From the NCBI GenBank assembly GCA_003118195.1, contig BEXV01000010.1, positions 574,246 through 638,245 on the forward strand: a stretch of 64,000 bases of DNA, written 5' to 3'. The notes under the pieces are model-generated. The model saw only the letters and a list, made by a program, of their open reading frames with translations. It did no database searches and was not told where the DNA came from. The position numbers and the translations under genes were made by a program. Shown one piece after another: positions 28,503 through 41,800 of this stretch. Position 1 is the stretch's first letter, and every line of letters begins with the position of its first letter. Origin of the DNA: Hemicentrotus pulcherrimus. Its lineage: Eukaryota > Echinodermata > Echinoidea > Camarodonta > Strongylocentrotidae.

Positions 28503-31085
28503 TTTATCACCCACTTATCACAAGAATGTGTACATATTGACATTGAAAACAAATCACCACTCTATACATACTCACATAGTTATGAACCCATTTTCTATAT
28601 GTTGTTATTTTGTCCCCGAGAGAGATTTGAAGAAAAAAAATAATGTTACTTAATTTTAATCTGATAGTTTGCTTCTTCAACCGAAGAAGAAGAAGCATGA
28701 AATGATTTTGCTTATGTAAGCGGGGTTGGAAGAGCTTCATATTTTGAGGGAAAACATGAAATTCTTGACTTCGGGCCGGATTCATCGTCTTGAGTTACAT
28801 TCTTGCATTTTTGGAGCGGGAATAAGAATGAGGTCTTTATGTTGCTCTGCCAGTAATAATAAGACAGTCTGTGCATTTTATCAGTGACAGCTAGACAGAG
28901 AAGAAAGATGAACAACGACAAGAATAGTAAGAGATAAAGGGTAAAAATAGTTCAGTCATATTTGATCTAGGAATTTTTTTCAATTGAAGATGGAGTTGGG
29001 GCCTTCATACTAGAAGTCCTTTCTTCTAGAGGAGGTGAACTGATACCAACTTCTATACTAGACAGGTGAAAGGCTTAGTATCTGACAGCTCAGAGGATTT
29101 CTTCTAGTCACAGAGAGCTTAGTGGGTGACTTGCCATCACCCCCACCACAAGACCTACACCGGTCTCCCCTCCCCCTCAAGGAACCGCATCACTCCATAG
29201 GTAGTGTTAGAGGATGGTAGGGAGGGGGTTAATGAAAACCCTGGGGTTGTACCACACCAGCTAAGGTTGCCTTTTGGAGATATGTTTGTTGACGATATTC
29301 CTGGTCGTTGTACCCACATACATCAAGATTTCTGACATGATAATTTGTCTGGCTTTTCCATTCCAAACCCCCTTCCCTAACACTAAGTAACAATATAGAG
29401 ATGTATTATAGCATGATTGAAGGGTGCAATAAAACAGGAAAATAATACTGAACAAGTCGGAACCACTACTACTTGGGGTACAAGTTTTGTGTCACGATTT
29501 GTCCGAATGCCCTTCCGTTTCTGAGGTAAAAGATTCTTAAAACGATAAGAGAAGTTATTGGAATTTCCTGGCTGGGGATGTCAAAATAGTGACTAAAATT
29601 ATCGTTCCAATCTGTAAATCATTTACAAGCTATAATAAAGGCATGATGATGTATAACAATTTGATTTGAGTTGGTGACTACTTTTGTTGCATCCAGAAAT
29701 TCTTACTCTCCAAAATGCAAGGTCTATATCATCTACAGATGAATAACAACCCATATTTAAGATCATTTTATACAAGGAAATATTGAGCAGCTCTTTAACA
29801 TTCTATTATCAGACTTTGGCGAACATTCTGATCTAGGTAAGGGCCTAGGGCTCATTACCAAGAGCCGTCACAAAGTTCGGAGACGAAAGAGCAGGAAAAG
29901 TTGCTCACTTAGGAAGTTCAATTTCACAGTGACGAGTGACAAGGAGCCAGTATCTCCAGTAACATTCAGTTTGGAAAAAAGAATTTCTTCATTGGCCGTT
30001 AAAAGCTAAAAACATGCATGAACTCATGAGAACATTAAATAATCACTAATTTATCTGGTTGCCTGGACAACCAAACAAGACAAAATCAAGTGCAGATAAG
30101 TGATTTTAAAAAACTTATTCAACAATTAAGAGGCCTCCTCTCCCAATTTTTCCCCTGCTTCCATGAGAGTTGCACCATAAATGTCATAATGTCTGTTGTA
30201 AGTCTCTAAGATTTTGCAAAAAGGAAATAAGACAAATTTTAGCATTGGTTGAATATGCATTCCAACATCTCTAAATGGAGGTTTAAATACTTTTTGAAAT
30301 CTGTATTATTGCCAGAAATTGCAATAACAACCGGAAATCAAGCCAATGTGAGAATAATGATGATCTCTATATCCATGTGGCAATAATAGACCTGTCCATC
30401 AACAACGGAGTTGAGCTTTGTCGAAGCCTTGCCAAAATTAGCAAAAAATAGAAGCACTGCCTAGCGTGACTTCTGCATGTCGACCATTGTGCAAAGGCAT
30501 CTCTTAAAAAAACGTGTGCGAGTTTGATTCTATTTCTGTCCTGTGCATGGTCAGGCTAAATGAGTACACATCCTCCAAGGAAGCAGCCATTTTTTGGCTA
30601 ATTTTTCTTGCTCCTCTATTACAGCTGCCGCCATTTTGGAACTGAACCACGAAAAGTGCCCTCGAATGCTAATGTAAAGATGTGAAAGTCTTATAATTCG
30701 TACCCTTGAAAGGGACATTTTGAAACATTTTTGTGTGTGGATGTGAGAAGTTATTAAATCATTCTTCAATTTTGTAGAAACATCTTCCATTAGGTTGGTA
30801 TTCGAAGAGTTAAAAGAGTCTTCAGTTTCCATGTTTACCCTAAACATTCACTTTTCAAAAAAAAACCATATACTGAAAAAGGTCAAACCCTATACTTTTT
30901 GTGAACTATAAATCATCATTTCGGTGCCAAAGAGACAGACATACAACTCTCATTTCCTCTTTATACATGTTGACCTTCTCTCCAAATTTTCAATTCGTCT
31001 GGAGCCATTTACGATAGATTTCACATTTTTTCCCCTCAACCAGGTTTGTTAATAAATAATGTAATAAATAAATATCTCCACTATC

Positions 31086-31256
31086 TCCCTAGTCTCCCAT
31101 CTCCTTCTCCCCCCTCTTTTTCCCCATCCTCCTCTCTACCTCCTATTTCTCCCTCGCTTCTCATTCTCCCACTCCATTCTTTTTCTTTTCCTTTCTCTCT
31201 TTCCCCCTCTCCGGCCTCTCTCTCCCCTTCTCTCAATTTCGCCCACTTACCCTCCT
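31086..31256. repeat. Long pyrimidine-rich tract
   Basis: About 170 bases are almost entirely C and T on the plus strand without a strict repeat unit, so a purine tract on the gene's sense strand. An open frame across it is a composition artefact (Ser/Pro/Leu-rich). Confidence 0.85.
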
Positions 31257-31481
31257 ACGACGGCCTATCCCATCCACTTACACCATACAGCACATTGAAC
31301 ATGCACAAATTACAATTTTCCACGAAGACACGAGGAAGATCTTTGGATGGTGAGTAATAATCTGCCGATAAGAGTACACTTCCTTTCAAGTTTCAAGAAA
31401 GCTGCGCTATTCAACCATCCTTTTCACTCGTTACTGCACTTGCTTAATCCTTTAATCTGTGTCTCCAGGTTCTTTTTATTT

Positions 31482-31485
<4 letters not shown>

Positions 31486-31515
<30 letters not shown>
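31486..31515. repeat. CT microsatellite
   Basis: Uninterrupted CT dinucleotides on the plus strand. Confidence 0.95.
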
Positions 31516-31516
<1 letters not shown>

Positions 31517-32109
31517 ACTGTTCAAACCCATCAATGCATAATGCGCCCAGTTCTTGGTTCTTCCACAAAATATGCACAATTATAGGTCTGAATGTCCGCA
31601 GACTAAAAATCATCAAATAAATAAAGATTAGAGAACCATTGAAACTCTTTCTCTTCCTTTGAACCATGATTCCTTGGTGTTCCTAGCTCCACATCTCGAA
31701 ATCATCTGATGAGAAGAAAAAGGGGGTTAGCTCCCTGGCATTCCTATATTTCCTATACGTCTATTAAATTCAGAAGTACTGAGGTACAACAACAAAAAAA
31801 AAATTGTTGTCTACCTGCACTACTTTAGCCATAAAGACAATGACATCCCCCATGAGTTCAAGTATAGTCAACTACTAATTTTTTCATTTGCTGATTGCTA
31901 CTTGGACCAAGTACTCAAAATAATTAGGTATATTTTGGTCTTTTAACAAAAACTTTGAATTCTTTCTAAACATCTATCTGGAGTGGTTGATTACAAGTTG
32001 AAGTTATCACACTGATTGATCTAAGTTAAAAAAGAAAGCTGGATTTAAGTAGATGAACTAGACATCAGGACTCCACGGCTCTTTGCCAGACTGGTCAAGG
32101 TCTATAGCT

Positions 32110-32213
32110 GGTCCCATCAAGCGGGACCTGGACCAAAGAATATTCTGGATTAGATCCCATTATTGGGACCACTCCTCTCTAATCACCACTCACAGGGATT
32201 AGTGGCTGGTGAT
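32110..32213. repeat. Cluster of three small hairpins
   Basis: GGTCCC/GGGACC at 32110-32128, TCCCA/TGGGA at 32155-32168, and an imperfect stem pairing ATCACCACT with TAGTGGCTGGTGAT at 32182-32213. They lie within about 105 bp. Confidence 0.5.
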
Positions 32214-33907
32214 AAGGACTGCTTGGCTGCATGTACTTTCTCTTACCGGGGATCAGCATTGAAAAATCTAAACAATCCAATTCGGTGAGTCAAAATAATA
32301 GCATTCTGTCCAAGAAATGGAAGAAAAAAACTGCCAAATCTTTAGTAACTAGAATCTTCACACACACATGATTTTATGTAGGCCTTAAAACTTTTCTCAC
32401 ACATATTCATGAATAGACCCTTCATGATTGCTATAGTTCTTTCGCATGGTATTTTCTCATCCATCGCTATACTGAAGAAATTCAAATTTCTTTTATTTCT
32501 CAACTAAACTAATATACTCCTGGTTTAATCCTTACCACAAATTTTACCCATTTTAATGCCATGCAAAATTTCACCTAAAAAAACACATGACATAAGGCTT
32601 CTACCCAGACCAAAAAGCTTGCATTTAAAAAAAAGACCCGTTTTCCCTGCCATGACTCATTATGCAAGATGCCCATCCTTTTAGACTCTCCTGATAACGA
32701 CTATTGAAGGAGGGGTTACCCACAGCAGTGATCATGCCATTTGAACACACAAAGATAGCTGTGGAAACGAAGGTATTCAATATTTCTTTACTGCATACTC
32801 CTACAACCCACACAGTCACCTGCCAGATTGCACTCTCCTGTGTTTTGTTGGTTTCTCCAGTGATTTGCCACTTTCTCCATGTTTTTTTCTCTTCCAGTGC
32901 AAATCCTCACCCCAAAGAGCCCACTAAATAGTGTACCCAGTCACCCCTAAAATCCCCAGCAGGAGGCGGGCATTCCGAGGAAACAGGTTCTATACAGGTT
33001 TCGTCCTACCAACAAAATATATAAATCCATGAAGCCCCTCGCCTAAGCCCACCTTACGATTTCTTCCATATAAACTCATTAAATGGTTGAATCATTCTAC
33101 CAAATAACTCAAGTCCTTGCATTGGCTTCATATAACTTGCAATTTGGCTACGTAAGTTCTCCTAATGTTTGTCATAATTGAAGATTCAAACAAAACAGCT
33201 GTCTTGAAAATATGAAAGATCAAAGTATATGTTTATTTTCTTTATGTCAATAATAAAGAAGAATGTATGCCTATGGAATCTCATATCTGTATACATAGAG
33301 TAACCATTTCAAGTCAATCACACAGAAAACCCAACTTCTGAAATTCAGAACAAGCCTTTCTTATTGTACAGAGGCCCTACAAATATTCAAAGTATGTAGA
33401 CTACATAACAGGACTAAAATCTGTTTTTCTGTTCGTCTAGTCTGTCTGTCGTAATAAAACCTGGCACTTTTTAAAAGATTTTGTTTTTCTTTCTTTTTTC
33501 TTATTCACACACACAGTACAAAAGATTTTTCATTCATTGCAGAGCTAATTTCCTAGAATATCTATACAATCCACGTCAACCTGCCGTGGAATTCGGACAA
33601 ATTCTGAGAATGAGATGACCATAATTATGTTGATTTATAATGTCACTGGATAAAACTTATGTCATTGGGCGAGTGAGATAATGATGAAATTCAAGGAATT
33701 TCAAGAATTTTTTGACTATCTGGAGAATTTTATGTTAATCTAAGAACAAAATGGCACCAGATCCAGCCTACTGGATCGAGAGAAAATTCCTTGTTACTCC
33801 ATTTTTGTGTCCGGAGTCTACAAAGCGTGAAAGGGGCGTATCTGAGTATAATTTAAAATCCTGACTATTTTTAATACCAGCAGGATTACAGCTATTAGGA
33901 TTATTAT

Positions 33908-33999
33908 ATTATCATCAGTTTGGAGCCATAACGGCATTTTAAGACTGTGTTAAAGTGCAAGAGTTAACACCCTTGTGGCTTGATCCAAACAGACAATAT
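33908..33999. repeat. ~80-bp palindromic repeat, copy D
   Basis: The left arm is ATCATCAGTTTGGAGCCATA followed by ACGGCATTTT. The right arm is GTTAACACCCTTGTGGCTTG followed by ATCCAAACAGACAATATC. Longer than the other copies. Confidence 0.75.
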
Positions 34000-36016
34000 C
34001 TGCAGAGAGTCAGAGGGATATCATTACTATTAACTCGATCTTAAATTATAGATATAGATGACCTTCTACCTCTCAGCGAATGAGACATATAAGTTCTTTA
34101 AGCTCTTAGACAGAGATAATGGACAATATCAGATAAGAGATATGATAGTCCTTTCTTAACAATCTGGTTTAGTTTTAAATCTTTATCCAACACATTTGAT
34201 CATAGAGTCAGTCTCCTGTATGTCCTTGATGTAAACTCAACAACTCTACCTGATGATTTAGTGGGTACTTGGCTGAAAACACAACTCAAAGTCTCTCTTA
34301 AAGTACCTGGTATTAATCACTCTCTTTCTCTTTCTTTCAGGAAACCTGTAGCAATGACATTGACCTGAAGCCAGTGTAATGTCTTTCCAAGCCAGCTAAA
34401 TGAGTGAAATACACCCCCAAATTAATCCCACTTGACCAGAGGGCTGAAATTGTGCAATAGGAACCTTGTCCAGAGATGGACTGGTCTAGGAATTATAGGT
34501 CCCAGGTGTGAGCAAGAATGGTGTGAGTGTATTCTTAGGATAAGGAGAAAGCTGTAAGGTGTGTGTTTTACATTGTGTTGATAATGTGGACAATCTGGAT
34601 GCAGTCAAAGTTGTTTCAATGGCTTGACCAAAGTTTTGATGGCCTTATGATCCGAAATAATTTGCTGCAAAGCCAATTCATAATACCAGAAAGGATTCAA
34701 ACGCGACCTTGCCTTGAACAAACAGTGTGCAAAGGTAATAAAAATATGAAAAGGGAGATCAAGAGCCTGTCCATCAGATGCAGTGCTCCGATTGAAGTTC
34801 AAATCTTAAAAGACCTCTGAATTTAACTCTATAAGTTCATCTTTCACATATTCATTGCTTTTTGCTGAATAAATCCCTAGAGGGAATATCTTACACACAT
34901 AAGTGTAACATCAAGCATTAACATCGAATATCATTTACAGCTCATTGACAAATATTTGCACATGCTGCAAAAAAAATCTACTGGATGGATACCTCCCCCT
35001 GGTTACGGCGTACCCGACATGGCGGTGTCAAGTCACAAATAGGGATTCATGCATTTGGTGTTGACCCTAGTGCTGAACCCCAGTGACAAGGTGCGCTTTC
35101 TAAACTCTTGTCCCAGCTCCACGGGAACATCTTGGGACAAACTCTGCCCAACCCTCTCACCCCCTTGTAACCCATGGAGATGCTAGAGACTCTTTGCAAA
35201 TTTACCAAAATCAGGGAAGAAGGTCCGCTGTTGATAATAAGACAGCTTCGCAAGATGGGAAGGAATGTTTAGGCGAATTTTAAAATTTGATTTGGGGGAT
35301 GAAACCTGTTTTTTTTAATATTTGCTACCAGGAGGGGAAATTTTGCCCACACTTGCAAATTTGTGTGGGAGGCACCAAGCACAGCATGGGATAGTCGACT
35401 GATTTTTGAGTAGCTTGATGCAAAGATTAAAATCGTATGGTTCTTGAACGAGAAGTGAACAAGCTTTACCCTTTGCTTATGTACTCCTCCTCTGGTCTGC
35501 CTGTTCGTTATTAGGCAAGGCCAGAACAGACTCCTTTCTCAACTCTGCTTGAATTTTTGACCCAGTTTGTGATGTGCCAGTATGACTTACATCTACAAGT
35601 GCTGGTCCTTTAAATGAAACAAATGGATCCAAGATTATTGAATGGGATGTTGTGGGTCACGTACATGACCTAATTCATCCTTTTCTCTCAGCTATGCAAC
35701 CATTTTTCCTCTACTGATGTTGTAATATACCCGTAGTAGACCACCAAAACAGAGATGGTTTGAAAAGGCTCGTCTTCAACTACATGTATATAGCACTTGA
35801 TTAGGGTCTATATTAAGGAAAGACCATCATCTTGTTTGATGAATAATCACTTCATTATAGTTCCTAGAAATACTGCTTATAACTTATAAATTTACCTTTA
35901 AAACCAGACAATTACATGAGTCATTTACACCACGTCCTGGCAAAAATAGCTTGTTTTAATGATAACATTTTAGGCTTAATAATCCTCCTCCTTTTTCTTC
36001 AAAATAGTCTTGACTT

Positions 36017-36040
36017 CACATTCTTTATATAAAGAATGTG
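36017..36040. repeat. Perfect 24-bp palindrome
   Basis: The half-site CACATTCTTTAT is followed directly by its exact reverse complement with no spacer. The flanking bases do not continue the symmetry. Confidence 0.95.
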
Positions 36041-36510
36041 TGATCTATCTTTTAAAAATACATTGATGAACTTCAAATGAATCTGATTTCAGAGCCAAAA
36101 ATTGTTTTAATGTCGAGACAATGCATCATGCCAATATGAATCATCTCCTTTTAGGATGCAAGGTCTATTATAACTTATGAGACTACATGCAATGTACAGA
36201 CTGTAACAGTAATATGACATCTTTCAGCGGTTGGATAATTTTGTTTGTGGTTGCATTTTGTAACAGACAGTGGGGCCCCTCATTCTCATCCCTTTCTATT
36301 TTCCACGACATAATGTCCGCTTCGCTTGGATTAGCGGAGAGCGGGGAAAACAGCACACTTTGAGGTGTCTGAGTGGATACTTGCAGGGTATTAAGATTCT
36401 TTCCTCTTACAACTTGAAAAAAAGCAATGAGTGGAAGGCTCAGGGGAATAGCTCACAATTATCATCTGTGGAAATCTTGTGGGTGTTCTTTTTCTCTGTT
36501 TATACCCCTT

Positions 36511-36559
36511 TATTATTGAAAACCTTTATTATCGAAAACCTTCTGATCGAAAACCTTAC
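36511..36559. repeat. Three ~16-bp tandem copies
   Basis: TTATTGAAAACCTTT, TTATCGAAAACCTTC and TGATCGAAAACCTTAC follow each other. Confidence 0.7.
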
Positions 36560-37932
36560 TCCTTAACTATTGCGGTCTCATTTAATTTATTTCAAATAGT
36601 TGACAGATACAGTTGATAAAAAAGGCAGAGGGGAGGGAAGTAATTTTTTTGAACAATACTTGATCAGAGCATGCACTCCTTTTGGTTTGAATTGTGAAGT
36701 ACTCTGAGGCTGAGTGGTCAAGCTTCAAGATGGTGTACATCTTGAGGTAGGGGGCAAATACTCATCTCACTATTTGGTGACAAATATTTCTTTGCAGTCG
36801 ATCCAGCCCCTCCTTGAACGGCCACTCCTTGCCATTCCTCGTACTAATGGTGGATTAATGCAAGCGAATACAGACACAAACAAGCGTGTCACATGGCTGC
36901 ACAACTTCTACAGCACAAAAGATACACCGTATCGTGAAGAAGAAAGAAATAAATGCTGACCAAAGGGGTATGACTTCTGCGCTCTCTGATGGCAGGACGC
37001 CATTTAGCATACATGGGACCATGTCTAACTTGGACTGTTTGAGAGGTTCAGCTGTAGTTTGTGAAGGCTAGGGGTTTCCATATTGGCTGAATTTCATCCT
37101 TGGGCACAACAGGGAGGCAATCATAATATCCAATTTTATAGGGTTCATATGAACTTTAACACGCAATATTTCTAGCAGTCATAAATCAATCTGATTTTCG
37201 CATCAAAGATTCACAATTTTGCAAAACAAAAAGCCATCTAGAATTTGTAGAATGCCTTCAACTGTGATAATATTTGTCTATAAGACTGGATTATCATTTC
37301 AAGTTCTTCTAAACACTCTCACTTAAATGATTAATGAGTCTATGATATGCCATGTGTCAAGAAAAGGATTAATCAAAATTCTTTTTTTTTTGTTCCCCTA
37401 TGCAGGCAGTATGATATATTTCTATGTTTTTGCTGCTGTATCATAGTCACGAAACACTTCTAGAGATACACGAGTTCCAAGCCTTGAGACTGCAGATACT
37501 ATGGTCTATACTGGCAGCGACATGGAGTGAAGAATGAAGAAAGATAGACTTCCTGGCTAGACATGATGTGCATTTCAAGCCCAGGATAAGGCAAACAGAC
37601 ACACGTTATATATCCATGATCAGGCAGAGCGAGTTCATACGTTTTGAACATTCAGTACAACATTTTGTTTCTAGACACCAGACAATGTGCAAGATGGTGT
37701 ATCTGTAGTTTTAGCCATTTTTGAAAGACTGTTCCTCTCTATGTATTTATAGCATGCATTTGGCAACAAAAAAAGTCTACCGGTATATAAATGCCTGAAG
37801 GGAGCTAAAATGAGTATAGCAGTAGGCACTTCTGAAATATATGTATAACAATATCAAAGTGTTTTAAAACATGTGCATGCTAGTAAAGTATTCCTAATAA
37901 ATGACAACCGATTAACTTTGCAATGAGAGGTG

Positions 37933-38012
37933 CATATCTTTGTTTGAAGCCAGTATGGTTTTAACTCATACTTTAACACAGAGTTAACACCATTCTGGCT
38001 CTGAACAGACCA
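37933..38012. repeat. ~80-bp palindromic repeat, copy E
   Basis: The left arm is TTTGAAGCCAGTATGGTTTT then AACTCAT. The right arm is GTTAACACCATTCTGGCTCT then GAACAGACCA. Confidence 0.8.
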
Positions 38013-38445
38013 TAGAGGCCTACATGTACTTCTGTTTTAATGCCCTGTTCCTTTTGGCATATAACTTAATTCAATGTATGCCGTTCTACTGTATGTTTGA
38101 CTGCAGTAAATCATTCAAAATGGTCTAATGAGGACGCTCATCTTATCTGTATGAACACACCCCTTGTGATCATGGAAGAGGGTAATTTGGTAGGAAGGGA
38201 GCAGAAGGGGTCTAAATAAAAACCACTATACCCCCCTTTAGAGGGACCAATGCCATAGGGGAGTCACATTTTGGAGAGGTAACCTATTTAACCCCATTTG
38301 GACCAATTAGGACATTGCCTTCCCCTCATCAAGTATTGTCTACACAATAGCAGCTGGTGATTGGGCTAGCAGGTATTGAGTTGAAATATTTACTTTTGAT
38401 TTGTAGGTTCCTGCTTTTAATAGCATTGAACTTAATCTTGCTACA

Positions 38446-38496
38446 AGAGGAGAAGAAGGGGGAGAAGGAGGAGAAGGAGAGGTGCAAGAAGGAAAG
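38446..38496. repeat. GGAGAA-type purine minisatellite
   Basis: A run of AGGAGAA/GGAGAAGG units on the plus strand, all purine for about 45 bases. Confidence 0.75.
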
Positions 38497-38621
38497 TTTA
38501 CTTCATTTACAACAAGATTGCACAGATTTGATAAGAAATTACCGCTAGGGCTATTTGTATGGTCCAGCTAATCACATTCAAGAATGTGTTAATCTTATAA
38601 CTACCTCTTAAGTCATACCAT

Positions 38622-38649
38622 ACCAAGAAGTTACTGGTAACTTCTTGGT
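38622..38649. repeat. Perfect 13-bp-arm palindrome, family 2 copy 1
   Basis: ACCAAGAAGTTAC and GTAACTTCTTGGT flank a TG centre. Weaker outer complementarity (ACTACCT upstream, AGGTAGT downstream) suggests a larger, decayed inverted repeat. A near-identical core occurs at 55585. Confidence 0.85.
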
Positions 38650-38765
38650 CATACGAAAGCAATAAAATAGGTAGTGAAAATGGCCATTGAGTGAATTTCT
38701 TGGTAATGAAGCATTTGCAGTATTTGAATTTCTTTAAGAGCTCTAATTTTGTTTTCTCCACCCAC

Positions 38766-38808
38766 CCTAGCCCCTCCCCCCTCTCTCCCTCTCGCTATTG
38801 TTCTCTCT

Positions 38809-38844
<36 letters not shown>
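38766..38844. repeat. CT-rich tract with pure CT microsatellite
   Basis: A C/T-rich lead-in is followed by uninterrupted CT from about 38814 to 38844. Confidence 0.95.
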
Positions 38845-38848
<4 letters not shown>

Positions 38849-41800
38849 CTTCCTTTGTACTGTTAAGCTGAAATCCACTTTTACTCGTAAAGAAAAAAAA
38901 AAGTCTGTCATATTTCAAAGCACAATAAGATTAACCTAAATGTATCTAGTAGTATGCCCTGGGTAGTGTCCCTGTGAATGTCTTATTACATCTGTACTGT
39001 ATTTCATTGAGACCTGCGTATGTGTTGGAGCTCAAAATACAATGATGAATGGTTAATTCATATATGCCAGAGATAGTGATCAATCAGCACAGATATGAAG
39101 CAAATCCAGTCATACAGAAGTTTCCACATATTTTCATGTACATGTCAAAACACAAAGGTTTGTGTCATGCAATATAATTATCATCACCATCTTCTGAATT
39201 TGCAGAATACTTTCTTTGACTTGTATAGAAAGTCCGATCAGATAAAAAGATGCTAGCATTCCAGTGGTGGCTAACTTGGCCGAGGACAGAATGTACTAGG
39301 AAAATTAAGCACACAATTTTCAGGTCATAACATGGATCATATACAACCTACACCTACACAGTCACCTACAGAGCTTAGGCACTATTATTATTATACGGTC
39401 TGGGAGAGCAGACTGGTCTATGGCAAAGCGCTAGGTAAGACTCCTGATGCAATTCTCACCAGAGTAATTGAAAGTTGGGAGGAGGTCTAAACCAGCCAAT
39501 TAGGCTTGTTTGCCGGGGATTGGAGGGGCAGGTAGCAGCAAAAATAGCAGAACAGGTTGAAGCACAGGTCGAAGCGTTATTGGGAAAGGAACAATGAAAA
39601 TGAATAAGATATTGAATACAATTTACAGGCCTAAGATAGACTTAGGCCAAACAGATGCACAGCAACATGGTCACAACCCTGAAATCTGAAGAATAAGTCT
39701 TTTGAGAAGCCATAATGTACTAAATCTCGTAACAAACCGTTTGAACATTTCCCAATGATGGTATGAGGTAATACCATAAACTGCTTAAAAATGCCACATT
39801 ACTTCTCCTGTTACAATAAAATCTGGGATTCCTTTCAGACCAATTCTATTGCAGGATCTTATCACCTTGATGATTCCATGAATTAATCAGGGTAGTGCTA
39901 ATTTCAAGCCATCATGTTAAGGTCTATCTCTTTACAATCAAACCTTGTCCTATTCACCTCTGCCTTTTATCATGATTTGTTGCGGTAATAAGGTATGGGA
40001 ACATGAAATCCAGTTCCATATAATCTTGATGCCACAGTTATGTAAGTAGACATAGAACAATATCAAGACAGTTGTGCAGACAGGATAGTGCATATTTGGA
40101 GCACACATATATATCTTTATTGTTCTGGTGTTTGTGTCAATTGTTGCTGTGTGTACCCAAATCACATATTGATACAAACCCTAACTTCAGCTGTATTTAT
40201 GATGCCTGGGCAAACTCAACACCTCTTTCTCTCTCCTTAAATAAAACCAGCCCGCTCAGGAAAGACATCAGATTTCTTCGCACGTGTAAAGATGATTGCT
40301 CTAGACAACCCTTAACAAGCAAGATAAGAAGGTATTTGGTATTGGGTCTAAATAACAGAACTTCAAAAGGGCCTACAGGTAGTTCATTTCAACGACCGTC
40401 ATCAACGAAGCAATTAACAAGGTAATAGCCCAATCTGAAGTGCAAAATGTACACATAAAACTGGTCAAGCTTAGTAGCAAAGTGATTAAATATGATTAAA
40501 TAAGATTTAAAGTGAAGAAGTGACAAAAAGAAGATCTTCAATGTGGGTAAGCTAAAGAGGGAGTGGATTTGTACGCCCCTGATTATGTTGTATAGGATTG
40601 CTGAGAATGTTATTGCAAAATTGCTGGTAGTTTCTTGATCGTTGCAAAGAAAGGGTACGTATCACATATCCATGAAGACTGTTTAATGCAAAAGGTTGTT
40701 GTTTAAAAAAGTTTTCATTAACTAACATCCAAAGAGGATTTTCCCTCAACGTGTAATAAAGATTACCTTTATCTCTGAAAGTGTTAAACTACCTATTAAA
40801 GACCCCATAGTTGCTGCATATAGTGCCACCTATCACTTACAGCTAGATTTCTGTCCCCCTACTCCACTCTTTCATCAGTACCCTGTGATCTTTGCTAGTC
40901 CGGTCCCTGTTGCATTACAGTTCTTCCCTTGTCTGGCATTCAAACTGGGTCACATAATTTTCTCATTAAAACAGGAGGTCGTGATCTTAACGAATCCTCA
41001 TTTACACTGTTCATACCCCAAGGGCATTGACCACAGACTCACACTTAGCTTGCCTGGAAAATAAAATTTGTTCCCAAACCTCAAAAACAGTGGGATGGCA
41101 ACTTGTTCTTGCCCTTCAGCACCTGTAAATAATTCTCATAAAATAAATATTATTTTGTTTAACAGGTTTTTTTTACCTCCCCTTCCCCCCCCCCCCACAT
41201 AAAGCGGTAGATTGCCTGAAAAGAAAAGGGTTTCCCCACTTGAAAAGTAAACTTGCTCATATGCACATGAAAAGAGTCTCTAAAAATAATTACCATTCAT
41301 AAATGTATTCCCCTTCAGGAGAAACTCCCCTTTATGACTGCCCACCCAATGGAAAATGGATAATAAGAATACCATTAAATCAATTTAAATATGAAAACCT
41401 AAAAGCTCACTTCTACATTTCAATATAACATCATGAAACGGGAGGCTACTGATGAAAGGAAGAGTTAGGACACGGTTGAAACAGATAGGATAAATTAATA
41501 GGCTCTTAAAAATACATTTCAACGATAGCTGACCCCATCATATCATATCTCCAGATCATATCCCAATCACCAGGCAATATTTCATTTCAAATAATTCATG
41601 TAACAGATTGCGGTCTTCCCCTTGCCTGTCCTAGTGAGAAGAGGGGAGGGGGGGGGGGACTGCCGATACATGTAGGTCAATATTGACCCAAGGCGGAGGA
41701 CACTTGATGGGGCTGGACAAATTGAGATGAGGTAATAATTCAACTGCTCGCAAGAAGGACCTAATAGCACTGTATTGTCAGCGGAAGTAACAACCTTCTT

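Larger units (their letters stand above)
20544..31085. other. Intron 1, second block (non-coding)
   Basis: AT-rich DNA without recognisable genes. It holds palindromic copy C at 23658, an (AT)n run at 24963-24981, a small (GAA)4 run near 28685, an N at 28502 after a C run, and a G/C-richer stretch near 29130-29260 with several short C and G runs. Nothing else was identified. Confidence 0.6.
31516..38440. other. Intron 1, third block (non-coding)
   Basis: AT-rich DNA. It contains a cluster of small hairpins at 32110-32213, palindromic copies D (33908) and E (37933), a perfect 24-bp palindrome at 36017, and a short triple repeat at 36511. No gene recognised. Confidence 0.6.

Noticed and set aside
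29010..29110. CTAGAAG/CTTCTAG words repeated around 29010-29110
   Set aside because: Seven-base words in AT-rich DNA, with no consistent spacing or long arms.
36714..37071. Two overlapping plus-strand frames that look vaguely protein-like
   Set aside because: I could not match them to any family and there are no adjoining exons; no positive evidence of coding.
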